In this document: piece by piece, positions 23,364 through 29,922 of the stretch
Numbering within the stretch: position 1 is the stretch's first letter
Layout of the letters: every line of letters begins with the position of its first letter
Source: a virus
Length of the DNA stretch: 39,169 nt
Virus record (IMG/VR): IMGVR_UViG_3300044974_000210
Location: 1-39,169 of that record
Strand: one strand, 5' to 3'
Notes under the pieces: model-generated
The model's input: only the letters and a program-made list of their open reading frames with translations
Told to the model about the DNA's origin: nothing
Databases searched by the model: none
Made by a program: the position numbers and the translations under genes

Positions 23364-24275
23364 ATGTGTCTATTAGTAGTATGTAAGCCTAACGCTATAC
23401 CAAAGCGTGAGGAACTTACAGAGGGAGCATGTGCTAATCCACATGGCTTCGGCTTTGCTATCATAGCAGATGGCAAGGTTATCCGCTATCGCACAATGAG
23501 TGCCAAGAAAGCGGTGTCTAAGTTCTTAGAACTACGCGAGCAGTATCCTAGTGGCTATGCTATATGGCATGCCAGATACGCTACGCATGGTGTAAAGAAC
23601 GAGGATAACTGCCACCCATATCAAGTGGGTGATGATACCAATAGTTTTCTAGCGCACAATGGTGTGCTAGATACCTTCATCAGCAAGGGCGATAAGCGTA
23701 GTGATACGCGTGTCTTTGCTGAGGATACGCTACCTAAACTCGGTGGTGTGCTCGCCCTTGAGGACGAGAACATCTATCGTATGATTGAGGGGTGGGCAGG
23801 CGGTAGCAAGATTGCCGTGCTCACAACCAATCCACAAGCCCAATACCAACTCTATCTAATCAACGAAAGACTTGGAACTTGGGACGAACATGGTGTATGG
23901 TGGAGTAATTCGAGTTATAAGCGGACGATAGTCACGCCACGCTCGTACTACAATCCATCACCTAATCCTATCGCTGATACAGGTGCTTTCGCAGAGGATA
24001 ACTTTGCTGACGAGCAATCTTACTACGCAGAACTTCAAGCGCAGTTAGATAGCTACGCCATCATAGATGAGTGTCCCACATGTGAAGCCTTGATTGACAT
24101 AGAAGTGTCCGTAGATTTCTGCCAATACTGCGAGGCATGCGTGTCATGTGGAGCACATCAACTAAATTGTATGTGCTACACACCCCACTCATACCAGCCA
24201 AAGCAACGCGAGTTTGACTTTGACAATCAATGGGTAAGAGTGTATGATAAGAAACAACAAGCACTACCTTACTAA
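23364..24275 (+). CDS. Class II glutamine amidotransferase with C-terminal zinc ribbons
   Basis: 303 residues. Met-Cys start gives the N-terminal Cys nucleophile (Cys2 after Met removal); NPHGFGFAI, WHARYATHG and FLAHNGVL follow as in class II GATases (GlmS/PurF/YafJ-like Ntn fold). Residues about 225-275 add a cysteine cluster (CPTC, CQYC, CVSC, CMC) typical of zinc ribbons. These enzymes release ammonia from glutamine; no synthetase domain is fused. The amidoligase ends 11 bases upstream and has its own zinc ribbons, so the two likely act as a complex bridged by a shared target. Ribosome-binding site GAGGGGGTGTTAT. Confidence 0.85.
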   Translation: MCLLVVCKPNAIPKREELTEGACANPHGFGFAIIADGKVIRYRTMSAKKAVSKFLELREQYPSGYAIWHARYATHGVKNEDNCHPYQVGDDTNSFLAHNGVLDTFISKGDKRSDTRVFAEDTLPKLGGVLALEDENIYRMIEGWAGGSKIAVLTTNPQAQYQLYLINERLGTWDEHGVWWSNSSYKRTIVTPRSYYNPSPNPIADTGAFAEDNFADEQSYYAELQAQLDSYAIIDECPTCEALIDIEVSVDFCQYCEACVSCGAHQLNCMCYTPHSYQPKQREFDFDNQWVRVYDKKQQALPY

Positions 24276-24301
24276 CCAACCTAACAGAAAGATAAACTGC
24301 C

Positions 24302-24571
24302 ATGACGAACGACACACTAATCGTTGGTTTAGCCGACGAACTGCGTGACATCGCTTCTCTACTTGAGACAGCGGTGATTGATACACAAGATAGTATCCTT
24401 CCACTAGGAACTATTGTAAAAGCACTACCTAATCAGACCCGCTTCAAACCTAAGTCAATTTGGGTGTCATTGGGAGATGGCACTTACAAGCACTTGACAG
24501 GTAAGAAGGGCTTGATTGCCAAGCACGAACGCCTTGATGGATATGTAGATGTCATCTTCGACTCCTTCTAA
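24302..24571 (+). CDS. Hypothetical protein
   Basis: 89 residues: an N-terminal helix (LIVGLADELRDIASLLETAV) followed by a beta-rich domain with SIWVSLGDGTYKHLTG and DGYVDVIFDSF, which looks like a small SH3-like or barrel fold. Overlaps the next gene by 23 bases. Placed directly after the amidoligase/GATase pair; a link to that pair is possible but unsupported. Confidence 0.6.
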   Translation: MTNDTLIVGLADELRDIASLLETAVIDTQDSILPLGTIVKALPNQTRFKPKSIWVSLGDGTYKHLTGKKGLIAKHERLDGYVDVIFDSF

Positions 24572-24773
24572 CGATAGAGTTGCCGTAGCCACGCCACTAG
24601 CAGGTATGCTGGTGGCTGGCTATGTAGTCCTAGTATTTCCAGAGGACACCGCTACGAACTCGCTATTCTATGGCATGTTCGACACCTTAGACAAGGCTCA
24701 AGAGTGGGCTGAGTTGCTGAGTGGTATCGTCACGATACACCCTGTATATCAAACAACCCACAATAGGGGGTAG
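24549..24773 (+). CDS. Hypothetical protein
   Basis: 74 residues. Pattern GYVVLVFPEDT, FYGMFDTLDKAQEWAELL, VTIHPVYQ: beta strand, then a helix with DTLDKAQEWA, then strand. This matches small phage proteins that read as a single alpha/beta unit. Ends one base before the WhiB start. No family named. Confidence 0.6.
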   Translation: MSSSTPSNDRVAVATPLAGMLVAGYVVLVFPEDTATNSLFYGMFDTLDKAQEWAELLSGIVTIHPVYQTTHNRG

Positions 24774-24774
24774 T

Positions 24775-25098
24775 ATGAAAGGCTTATGCTCCACGCACCC
24801 GAAGCCAGACATGTGGTTTCCAGAGCAACCTAAGGGCAGACCCACTATGGCTAATCGTAAAAGACTTGCCGATAGTGCTATGCTTGCTATTGGTATCTGC
24901 CAAGATTGCCCCATCAAAGCAGAGTGCTTAGCCGAAGGCATGAAGCCTGAGAATATAGAGTATGGTATATGGGGTGGCATGCTAGCAGGTGAGAGAATAC
25001 TCATGGCTGGCATACCAACTAACCGAACTATCCGAAGCGACGCTATCACCTTCGCAGAAGGAGTAAGAGTATGGCAAGGCATATCGCTCACTACATAG
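24775..25098 (+). CDS. whiB: WhiB-family iron-sulfur regulator
   Basis: 107 residues from ATG 24775 (AGGGGG 4 bases upstream; the frame extends back to 24721 without WhiB character). The four cluster cysteines are present: Cys5, Cys42, Cys45 and Cys51 (C-x36-C-x2-C-x5-C), with DMWFPEQ near the start and the GIWGGM turn after the last cysteine. WhiB proteins bind a 4Fe-4S cluster and act through the principal sigma factor. They are restricted to Actinobacteria and their phages; phage TM4 WhiB (gp49) is known to interfere with host WhiB2. A role in host transcription takeover is likely. Overlaps the next gene by 28 bases. Confidence 0.92.
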   Translation: MKGLCSTHPKPDMWFPEQPKGRPTMANRKRLADSAMLAIGICQDCPIKAECLAEGMKPENIEYGIWGGMLAGERILMAGIPTNRTIRSDAITFAEGVRVWQGISLTT

Positions 25099-25472
25099 GA
25101 GCACTAATCTTTACTATCATATTCACCCTTGTGATAGTAGAACCACTAAGCACACCGCACAAGTATTCCAAGAAGGATACTTGGACAGTAGAGGATAGCA
25201 AAGGCTACGCCTACAACAGGCTATCCGAGTGGCGTGATAAACAGATGTCCTGCCTTAGTAAACTGTGGGGTAAGGAGTCAGCATGGAATCCCAACGCATA
25301 CAACAAAGTAAAAGTTATGGGTAAGAATGCTGGCGGTATCCCACAGATACTAGGGCTAGACCCAGCAACACCCCCCACCAAACAGATTGACAGGGGGCTT
25401 GAGTATGTATATTATAGATACGATACTCCCTGTCAAGCTTGGGCTCACTTCAAAAAGAAAGGGTGGTACTAA
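25071..25472 (+). CDS. Membrane-anchored lysozyme/SLT-like muralytic protein
   Basis: 133 residues. Residues 8-24 are a hydrophobic signal anchor (GALIFTIIFTLVIV). The rest resembles a compact transglycosylase/lysozyme fold: CLSKLWGKESAWNPNAYN with a candidate catalytic Glu69, AGGIPQILG as the core glycine/glutamine motif, a second-half helix with IDRGLEYV, and TPCQAWAHFKKKGWY. Cys61 and Cys121 could form a disulfide outside the membrane. It is not next to the late endolysin but in the early operon, so it may act in entry or wall remodelling, or be a second lysis factor. ATG 25071 is preceded by AGAAGGAG. Confidence 0.75.
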   Translation: MARHIAHYIGALIFTIIFTLVIVEPLSTPHKYSKKDTWTVEDSKGYAYNRLSEWRDKQMSCLSKLWGKESAWNPNAYNKVKVMGKNAGGIPQILGLDPATPPTKQIDRGLEYVYYRYDTPCQAWAHFKKKGWY

Positions 25473-25678
25473 TGCCATCATTAAGAAATGATTATGTTGT
25501 TCTTTGCGACTCTTGCTATAAACCTATCGAAGGTAAGTCGGTGATGGTAAATGGAAAGAAACCTATGGACACTTGGATATACCACGAATCTCCAAAAGAC
25601 TGCGCCAACGCAGTTGAACCAACTGAAATCAGGAGGAGGTTAGGGTGGAAGAATCTTGGAAAGAACCAAAACACATAA
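25472..25678 (+). CDS. Hypothetical CxxC protein (68 residues)
   Basis: ATG 25472 shares one base with the previous stop (TAATG). Contains VLCDSCYKPI (CxxC at 12/15), then a histidine and one more cysteine (YHESPKDC), enough for one zinc site. The C-terminus is basic. Resembles small zinc-finger proteins of phage early operons; function unknown. Confidence 0.6.
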   Translation: MPSLRNDYVVLCDSCYKPIEGKSVMVNGKKPMDTWIYHESPKDCANAVEPTEIRRRLGWKNLGKNQNT

Positions 25679-25890
25679 CAGAATTGAAGCCTGACTACAA
25701 GAGTGCTATGGATATTCGTGGCACACCGACAACAGTATGCCCTTGTGGTAGTCAGATATGGAATCTCAAAACCATATTCGATTCTGATGATGGCACTATC
25801 GAAATGTATTTCACAGACATGGAGTGTGCCGAGTGTGGCACGCTAGCTACTGCGCCTACCCCTGAGGGTAGCACGCTGGAGGATTACTAA
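25645..25890 (+). CDS. Hypothetical zinc-ribbon protein
   Basis: 81 residues from GTG 25645, chosen because AGGAGGAGG lies 5 bases upstream. Two knuckles, CPCG (residues 32-35) and CAEC (60-63), about 25 residues apart with beta-rich sequence between, define a zinc ribbon. Overlaps its upstream neighbour by 34 bases. Ends one base before the FmdB-like start. Confidence 0.65.
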   Translation: MEESWKEPKHITELKPDYKSAMDIRGTPTTVCPCGSQIWNLKTIFDSDDGTIEMYFTDMECAECGTLATAPTPEGSTLEDY

Positions 25891-25891
25891 T

Positions 25892-26065
25892 ATGCCGACA
25901 TATGAATATAGATGTGGTAAGTGTGACTCGCTTACTATACTTTCCCGCAGCGTAGATACGCGTGATGAACCAGTCACCTGTGTCTGTGGCTTTGAGTCAA
26001 CAAGAATATACACCGCAGTCGGTATTCAATTCAAGGGTACTGGCTTCTACAAGACTGGAGGATAA
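25892..26065 (+). CDS. FmdB-family zinc-ribbon protein
   Basis: 57 residues, start MPTYEYRCGKCD, then D(E)PVTCVCGF, ending IQFKGTGFYKTGG. This is the FmdB/putative regulatory protein signature: MPxYEYxCxxC at the start, CxC in the middle, and FKGxGFYxT at the end. The usual second knuckle CxxC is reduced to CVC. Members are small and poorly understood, often annotated as regulatory. Between two small early genes with one-base or zero-base spacing. Confidence 0.85.
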   Translation: MPTYEYRCGKCDSLTILSRSVDTRDEPVTCVCGFESTRIYTAVGIQFKGTGFYKTGG

Positions 26066-26527
26066 ATGATAACTTACAACTTGAATACAGAAGATGTGAG
26101 CAACCTAATCAAGGCACATCTCTGTGATGATTTAACGATAACTAACATGGAAAATTACTCGGTCATTAGTAGTGACTCTGATAAACTCTATGGATTTGTA
26201 CGAGCCTACCCTGAGGGTGGAGTTGTGATTACTAAAGATGATTACGATACCATTTTAACTGGTGCGAGAAGCTCGGACTCTACCCCACTATTCATAGCAG
26301 CAACACCTGATGGTGTGTTCCAGTATGACTTATCCCTATTGAAGTTAGGGTTTGAGAATTACACAGACCATAGTGCTGGTGTTGATATGTATGTAGCAGA
26401 CCTAGATATATCTATCGGTAATCAGATACTTGAATGGTATCCTGAGTTCGCAAGCGAGGACGATTATGTTGACGCCTTGATGAGCAACGGCGATACCATT
26501 GGCTTCGACGAGAGTGAGTCTTGGTGA
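26066..26527 (+). CDS. Hypothetical acidic protein, last gene of the early operon
   Basis: 153 residues, ATG directly after the previous stop with GGAGG 5 bases before it (CTGGAGGATAA). Strongly acidic, alternating strands and helices, with FVRAYPEGGVVITKDD in the middle and an acidic C-terminus ending DESESW. Acidic phage early proteins sometimes mimic DNA; here that is only a possibility. The stop lies 17 bases from the stop of the convergent sigma-like gene. Confidence 0.65.
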   Translation: MITYNLNTEDVSNLIKAHLCDDLTITNMENYSVISSDSDKLYGFVRAYPEGGVVITKDDYDTILTGARSSDSTPLFIAATPDGVFQYDLSLLKLGFENYTDHSAGVDMYVADLDISIGNQILEWYPEFASEDDYVDALMSNGDTIGFDESESW

Positions 26528-26544
26528 AGTATTGGAGTTCGATG

Positions 26545-27255
26545 TTATTCATTTCCGCCTGTGCTTTCCTCGGTGGTACTGACATCAATTCCATCATCAC
26601 TACTGTTGCTTTCATCACCTTCATTGCTATCTGGTTTGTCTAAGTCCTCGTCATGATAAGGTCTATACCCACCAAGTTTATTGACGAGTCTTTTTATAGC
26701 ACGCTTGTGACGCATTCTCGCTGCGTCCTCCGTGCCCAGAGATAGAAAGTTGGCTATCTCCTTGAAGTCTAGCGACTCAGCATGGCGGAAGAATAATAAT
26801 TTTCTATCATCTTTAGAAAGTTTCCAATATGCTGAGTCAACTTCAAGTAACATAACCTGTATGTTGCCACCCTCAGCAGGGGCAGAAGGTCTGCCACCCC
26901 CACTAAGATTTAACTTCGGTGCGATATGAAAGTTACCCATCAACACAGCAGGTAGTAGCACCTCAACTAACCCTGGTTCATAATAATATAAATCAGATAC
27001 ATCATAGCCAACTGTCTTGGCTTTCCATCTCTGACAGTAATCCAACGCTTCGTTTCTTAGACTACGATAGATAAGGTTCTTAGCATCCTTCTCACCTATC
27101 GCTTCCCAAGTATCTAGTTTATTAGGGTGCTCAGCAAACCATTGGTATAATGCTTGCTTGATATCCTCATACTCACAGATGGTAAACTTCTTGGAGTATT
27201 CACTAGCAACTGCTGTGACTACATACTCCCAGCGTTCGATTCTACTCCAGTCCAT
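26545..27255 (-). CDS. Sigma-factor-like protein (sigma-70 family)
   Basis: 236 residues from ATG 27255 (GAGAAAG 6 bases upstream); an alternative ATG at 27270 exists. The N-terminal helical half (about 15-90, YEDIKQALYQWF, then KNLIYRSLRNEALDYCQRWK) fits region 2 of sigma-70 proteins. Residues about 155-205 (LSKDDRKLLFFRHAESLDFKEIANFL and the following recognition helix RMRHKRAIKRL) form a region 4 helix-turn-helix. The last 40 residues are acidic and Ser/Asp/Glu-rich. Placed last in the replication unit, it is a candidate switch to late transcription. Overlaps the upstream gene by 14 bases. Confidence 0.72.
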   Translation of the reverse strand: MDWSRIERWEYVVTAVASEYSKKFTICEYEDIKQALYQWFAEHPNKLDTWEAIGEKDAKNLIYRSLRNEALDYCQRWKAKTVGYDVSDLYYYEPGLVEVLLPAVLMGNFHIAPKLNLSGGGRPSAPAEGGNIQVMLLEVDSAYWKLSKDDRKLLFFRHAESLDFKEIANFLSLGTEDAARMRHKRAIKRLVNKLGGYRPYHDEDLDKPDSNEGDESNSSDDGIDVSTTEESTGGNE

Positions 27256-27649
27256 TATCAACTTTCTCATTCTTATACTTGCGTGTCATTGTAAGTAAGT
27301 CTTCAACTGTGATGAGATAACCCTTAGACTTATTAGGCGGCACTTCGCAGGATATTTCCCTGCCCAATTCTAGTACACCTTTCTTAAGTATATGTGTGGG
27401 CACGATTACTGTTGACTGCTCAAGCACGAATGCCCAGTACGCAGCCTCGGTTACTGATAAACCTGATGGCTCCCATGCCTTAGACTTATTGAACCAACAC
27501 TCAACTTCAATGTATAAGTTGTTGGTAATCCACCACTTCCTGTCACGCTTGACTTCTACTGTGCGCCCACCAGTAAGTAACTCCTCGACCAATGTCTCAC
27601 CCTTACGACCATACCCAAAGTCTAAATCGAACGAAGAGTTCTTTACCAT
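27242..27649 (-). CDS. Putative PD-(D/E)XK-fold nuclease-like protein
   Basis: 135 residues, ATG right after the previous stop. The order GRKGETLVEELL, TVEVKRDRKWWITNN, YIEVECW suggests a restriction-like core: Glu18 in the first helix and Glu32-x-Lys34 at the end of a strand, followed by another strand with Glu. The usual Asp of the fold is not certain. Genes of this kind in actinophage replication modules are mostly annotated hypothetical. Overlaps the sigma-like gene by 14 bases. Confidence 0.5.
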   Translation of the reverse strand: MVKNSSFDLDFGYGRKGETLVEELLTGGRTVEVKRDRKWWITNNLYIEVECWFNKSKAWEPSGLSVTEAAYWAFVLEQSTVIVPTHILKKGVLELGREISCEVPPNKSKGYLITVEDLLTMTRKYKNEKVDNGLE

Positions 27650-28051
27650 TTACTTATCCCACTTATCTCTGAGTACCAGCAAGGCTATGATGGCGTAGTT
27701 AGCTAAGTCCTTGAACGAATCCTCAAGGGATTCATACTCGGCCTTGCGTTGGAAGTCTATTAAGTTATTGATACGAGCAGTCTTATCATGGATACGAACA
27801 CGAAGTCCATTGAGTGCACCGCCAGGTGCGTCAGCAATATTCTTAGCACCATAATCCTTGTGCTTTTTAATCAGCACAGACATCAACTCATCATATACAA
27901 TCCTTACATCCTCTTCGAACTGGGTTGGGTATTGTACACGCTCTTCCTTGCTAACAGGGGGATAGTTAAAGTTACTGTGAGGATATCCTCTTCTTGCTTT
28001 GTCTCTGTAATCTGATAACCCATCCCAGCCAGGTGTTGTACTATCTGCCAT
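27650..28051 (-). CDS. DUF1599-like (nucleotide modification associated) protein
   Basis: 133 residues. From about residue 45 the helical pattern FEEDVRIVYDEL, KKHKDYGAKNI, ALNGLRVRIHDKTARINNL and DSFKDLANYAIIALLVL matches DUF1599/Nmad1, an all-helical group distantly similar to MazG-type NTP pyrophosphatases (acidic residues and Lys/Arg on successive helices). A role in nucleotide pool or base modification is known only by association for the family. The N-terminal 44 residues are an extension. Confidence 0.7.
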   Translation of the reverse strand: MADSTTPGWDGLSDYRDKARRGYPHSNFNYPPVSKEERVQYPTQFEEDVRIVYDELMSVLIKKHKDYGAKNIADAPGGALNGLRVRIHDKTARINNLIDFQRKAEYESLEDSFKDLANYAIIALLVLRDKWDK

Positions 28052-28057
28052 ATCTCT

Positions 28058-28408
28058 TCACTCTCTATTCTTGAATAGTTGTTTGAGTTCTCCATCGAAG
28101 TCTTCCATCACGCTTTCTACTATAATATCCTCAACAGTTTCCCCAATCATTTCGGGGTAATGTTCTGCTGTGAATAAAGTTATGTATGCTGACTGTGTTA
28201 TCTGGCTGATATACTCAGCATCATCTTTGTTATCGTATAGCCCACGCAACAGACTACCAAGTAGCAAACGGAAACCACCTGGCATTATCATTGAAGGGTT
28301 GAACTCTTCTCCATCTTCAACCATATGTTCAACCACATCAAAGGCATCATCTAATATTTCCCCACACTCAGGGCACTTATACTTATCGCCATGACGGAAC
28401 TCAGGCAT
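28058..28408 (-). CDS. Hypothetical protein with N-terminal zinc-finger-like motif
   Basis: 116 residues. The start YKCPECGEILDDAFDVVEHM has CxxC followed 13 residues later by a histidine, close to a C2H2-type finger missing its second histidine. The rest is acidic and helical. Overlaps the primase Toprim gene by 8 bases and is followed by the DUF1599-like gene after 6. A replication-accessory role is suggested only by context. Confidence 0.6.
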   Translation of the reverse strand: MPEFRHGDKYKCPECGEILDDAFDVVEHMVEDGEEFNPSMIMPGGFRLLLGSLLRGLYDNKDDAEYISQITQSAYITLFTAEHYPEMIGETVEDIIVESVMEDFDGELKQLFKNRE

Positions 28409-29024
28409 TAGCTAGTCCTGCTCTCTTAAGTATTGCTTGCGACCCGTTGCTAGTATAGAATGAGTTAGGGTCTTCGCCGTCGGGGAACTGGACGATAGTA
28501 ACAGGGAGTTCTCTTGCAAGTGAGTTGGCAAATTCTTTTCCTGGTTGGTCTCCGTCAGCAAAGACATAGACTCTTTCGAAATCGGCGAGGAGTCTCGTGT
28601 AATGTTTCTTCCAACTATTAGCCCCTGGCACACCAATACAAGGAATGCCGACGCAAGCAGACATAGTAATAGTATCAAGTTCTCCCTCGCAGATACCAAT
28701 GTAATCACCAGCCCGCTCAATATCAAGGACATTATACATTTTAGTGTCAGCTCCAGTGAGTCCCATATACTTCGGCTCCACCGCAGGATTGAGCGAACGA
28801 AACCGTAAATCCACAACACCAGTCTTAGTAACATATGGTATACTCAACCTTCCTTGGTACATCTCATGGCCTATCTCAGCCTCTACGACTACGCCTAATC
28901 GAGCCAGCCGTGCTACCTCTATCGGAATGCCCCTGTTTTTTAGGTAGCCTTCTGCCTGATAAATGTTTGCCGCGTACTTCTCCGATGCCCGTTCCAATAG
29001 TTCTCTCTGCGAATTCTTTTGCAT
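28401..29024 (-). CDS. DNA primase, Toprim part
   Basis: 207 residues. After an N-terminal helix (ERASEKYAANIYQAEGYLKNRG, the typical linker between zinc finger and Toprim domains), the strands LSIPYVTKTGVVDLRFRS lead to the Toprim motifs ICEGELD (Glu113) and VFADGDQPGKE (Asp157, Asp159), the metal-binding acids that support primer synthesis. It lacks a zinc finger, which is encoded just upstream in another frame (28876-29241, overlap 149 bases). The two most likely act together, either as separate subunits or as one +1-frameshift product. No DNA polymerase is present, so the primer would serve the host enzyme. Confidence 0.85.
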   Translation of the reverse strand: MQKNSQRELLERASEKYAANIYQAEGYLKNRGIPIEVARLARLGVVVEAEIGHEMYQGRLSIPYVTKTGVVDLRFRSLNPAVEPKYMGLTGADTKMYNVLDIERAGDYIGICEGELDTITMSACVGIPCIGVPGANSWKKHYTRLLADFERVYVFADGDQPGKEFANSLARELPVTIVQFPDGEDPNSFYTSNGSQAILKRAGLANA

Positions 29025-29241
29025 CTCTTACACTAATTCCTTCTCTTTGGGATATGATTTGTAAACTGTTTCCCTGAACCCCGCATGCAAAGCAGATGAA
29101 CACATTGGTGTCCAAGTTGGCTGTGCCTGATTGATGTGTGTCTCCATGGAATGGACATCGCAGATTTGTTTGTCCGTGGTTGCGTCGTATGTCCGCACCA
29201 TAGTGGATAAGGACATCTCTAATACTTGGTAGGTCATTCAT
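28876..29241 (-). CDS. DNA primase, CHC2 zinc-finger part
   Basis: 121 residues. Residues 29-53 are the CHC2 finger (CPFH at 29-32, CFAC at 50-53) that recognises the DNA template, preceded by a short helical start (IRDVLIHYGADI). After about residue 80 the sequence becomes basic and low in hydrophobics (GKHLSGRRLPKKQG), while the frame that continues the primase fold is +1 relative to this one. I recall similar two-gene primases in mycobacteriophages of the L5 type. Overlaps the nuclease gene upstream by 8 bases. Confidence 0.83.
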   Translation of the reverse strand: MNDLPSIRDVLIHYGADIRRNHGQTNLRCPFHGDTHQSGTANLDTNVFICFACGVQGNSLQIISQREGISVRDAKEFAERTIGTGIGEVRGKHLSGRRLPKKQGHSDRGSTAGSIRRSRRG

Positions 29242-29587
29242 GTCTCTCTCTCATCCACTGCTCTAAGTTTTGTATAACCCAAGCGTTCTTAACGCTACTG
29301 TTACGACGCTTGACTACAACGAAGGAAGAAGGTTCCGTACCCAACCCTCTTGCCTTCGCGTAGTTCTTTGCCTCAACCTGCGCCTCGTCCCAGAAGGCAG
29401 GTAAGTCTAGCTTCTTACGATTCTTTAACTCCATAATGTATGTCTTACCCTGAAGGAATACATACAAGTCGCCCTCATCTTTAGCACCAGCCTTAGTAAG
29501 ACGCTCAGCTACAGCATTGTTATCACGAAGCCAACGCATTACATCGGTCTCGAACTGTGCACCTTTACGTCCGTTAGGGTTAGCCAT
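29234..29587 (-). CDS. PD-(D/E)XK nuclease, Holliday-junction-resolvase-like
   Basis: 117 residues. GAQFETDVMRWL gives Glu13 on the first helix, DEGDLYVF gives Asp40, and TYIMELKNRK gives Glu53-x-Lys55; these are the three motifs of small Hjc-like resolvases. Then a helix (FWDEAQVEAKNYA) and the strand SSFVVVKRR. Length is normal for such enzymes. It would resolve branched replication or packaging intermediates. ATG shares one base with the previous stop. Confidence 0.75.
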   Translation of the reverse strand: MANPNGRKGAQFETDVMRWLRDNNAVAERLTKAGAKDEGDLYVFLQGKTYIMELKNRKKLDLPAFWDEAQVEAKNYAKARGLGTEPSSFVVVKRRNSSVKNAWVIQNLEQWMRERHE

Positions 29588-29775
29588 TAGTATGCGCTCT
29601 TATCTTTCTCTAGTATTCTCGTTGCCCAATCAAGTCCGTCGCATACGCCCTGCGTATAATCGTCCCTAACCTGCGGTTTGGCATCATTAATCTTCTGTAT
29701 GCAGATGGCAATATGTCTGTGATATTCAGCCTGTGACATTTCTTTTGCATGTATCTCCAAGTAATCATCATCCAT
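29587..29775 (-). CDS. Hypothetical 62-residue protein
   Basis: Start chosen at ATG 29775 so that it overlaps the 48-residue gene upstream by 8 bases; the frame also stays open to 29808. Helical, with an acidic start (MDDDYLEIHAKEMSQAEYHRHI) and GVCDGLDWATRIL near the end. No motif. Coupled on both sides in the replication unit. Confidence 0.55.
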   Translation of the reverse strand: MDDDYLEIHAKEMSQAEYHRHIAICIQKINDAKPQVRDDYTQGVCDGLDWATRILEKDKSAY

Positions 29776-29914
29776 TGTCTTTAAATTCTCCTCTAACAAT
29801 CCTAGCACAAAACTTAAAGTTTCTTACATCAACCCAAGGTTGAATATCTATATTGTTTCTGAGGTAATCTTCAATCTCTTTCGCTATTTGCTCACGCAAT
29901 TCTTGTTCATCCAT
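29768..29914 (-). CDS. Hypothetical 48-residue protein
   Basis: ATG 29914 with AGGAG 5 bases upstream, ending TGA at 29770-29768. Acidic N-terminal helix (DEQELREQIAKEIEDYL) and a basic C-terminal strand region. It occupies the gap after the helicase gene and has the best ribosome-binding site in this stretch, so it is likely real despite its size. Confidence 0.6.
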   Translation of the reverse strand: MDEQELREQIAKEIEDYLRNNIDIQPWVDVRNFKFCARIVRGEFKDNG

Positions 29915-29922
29915 TGTAACTC

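Noticed and set aside
27242-27649. Second Holliday-junction resolvase
   Set aside because: Only Glu-x-Lys and a helix Glu are visible; the catalytic Asp is not clear, so only a cautious nuclease-like call is kept.
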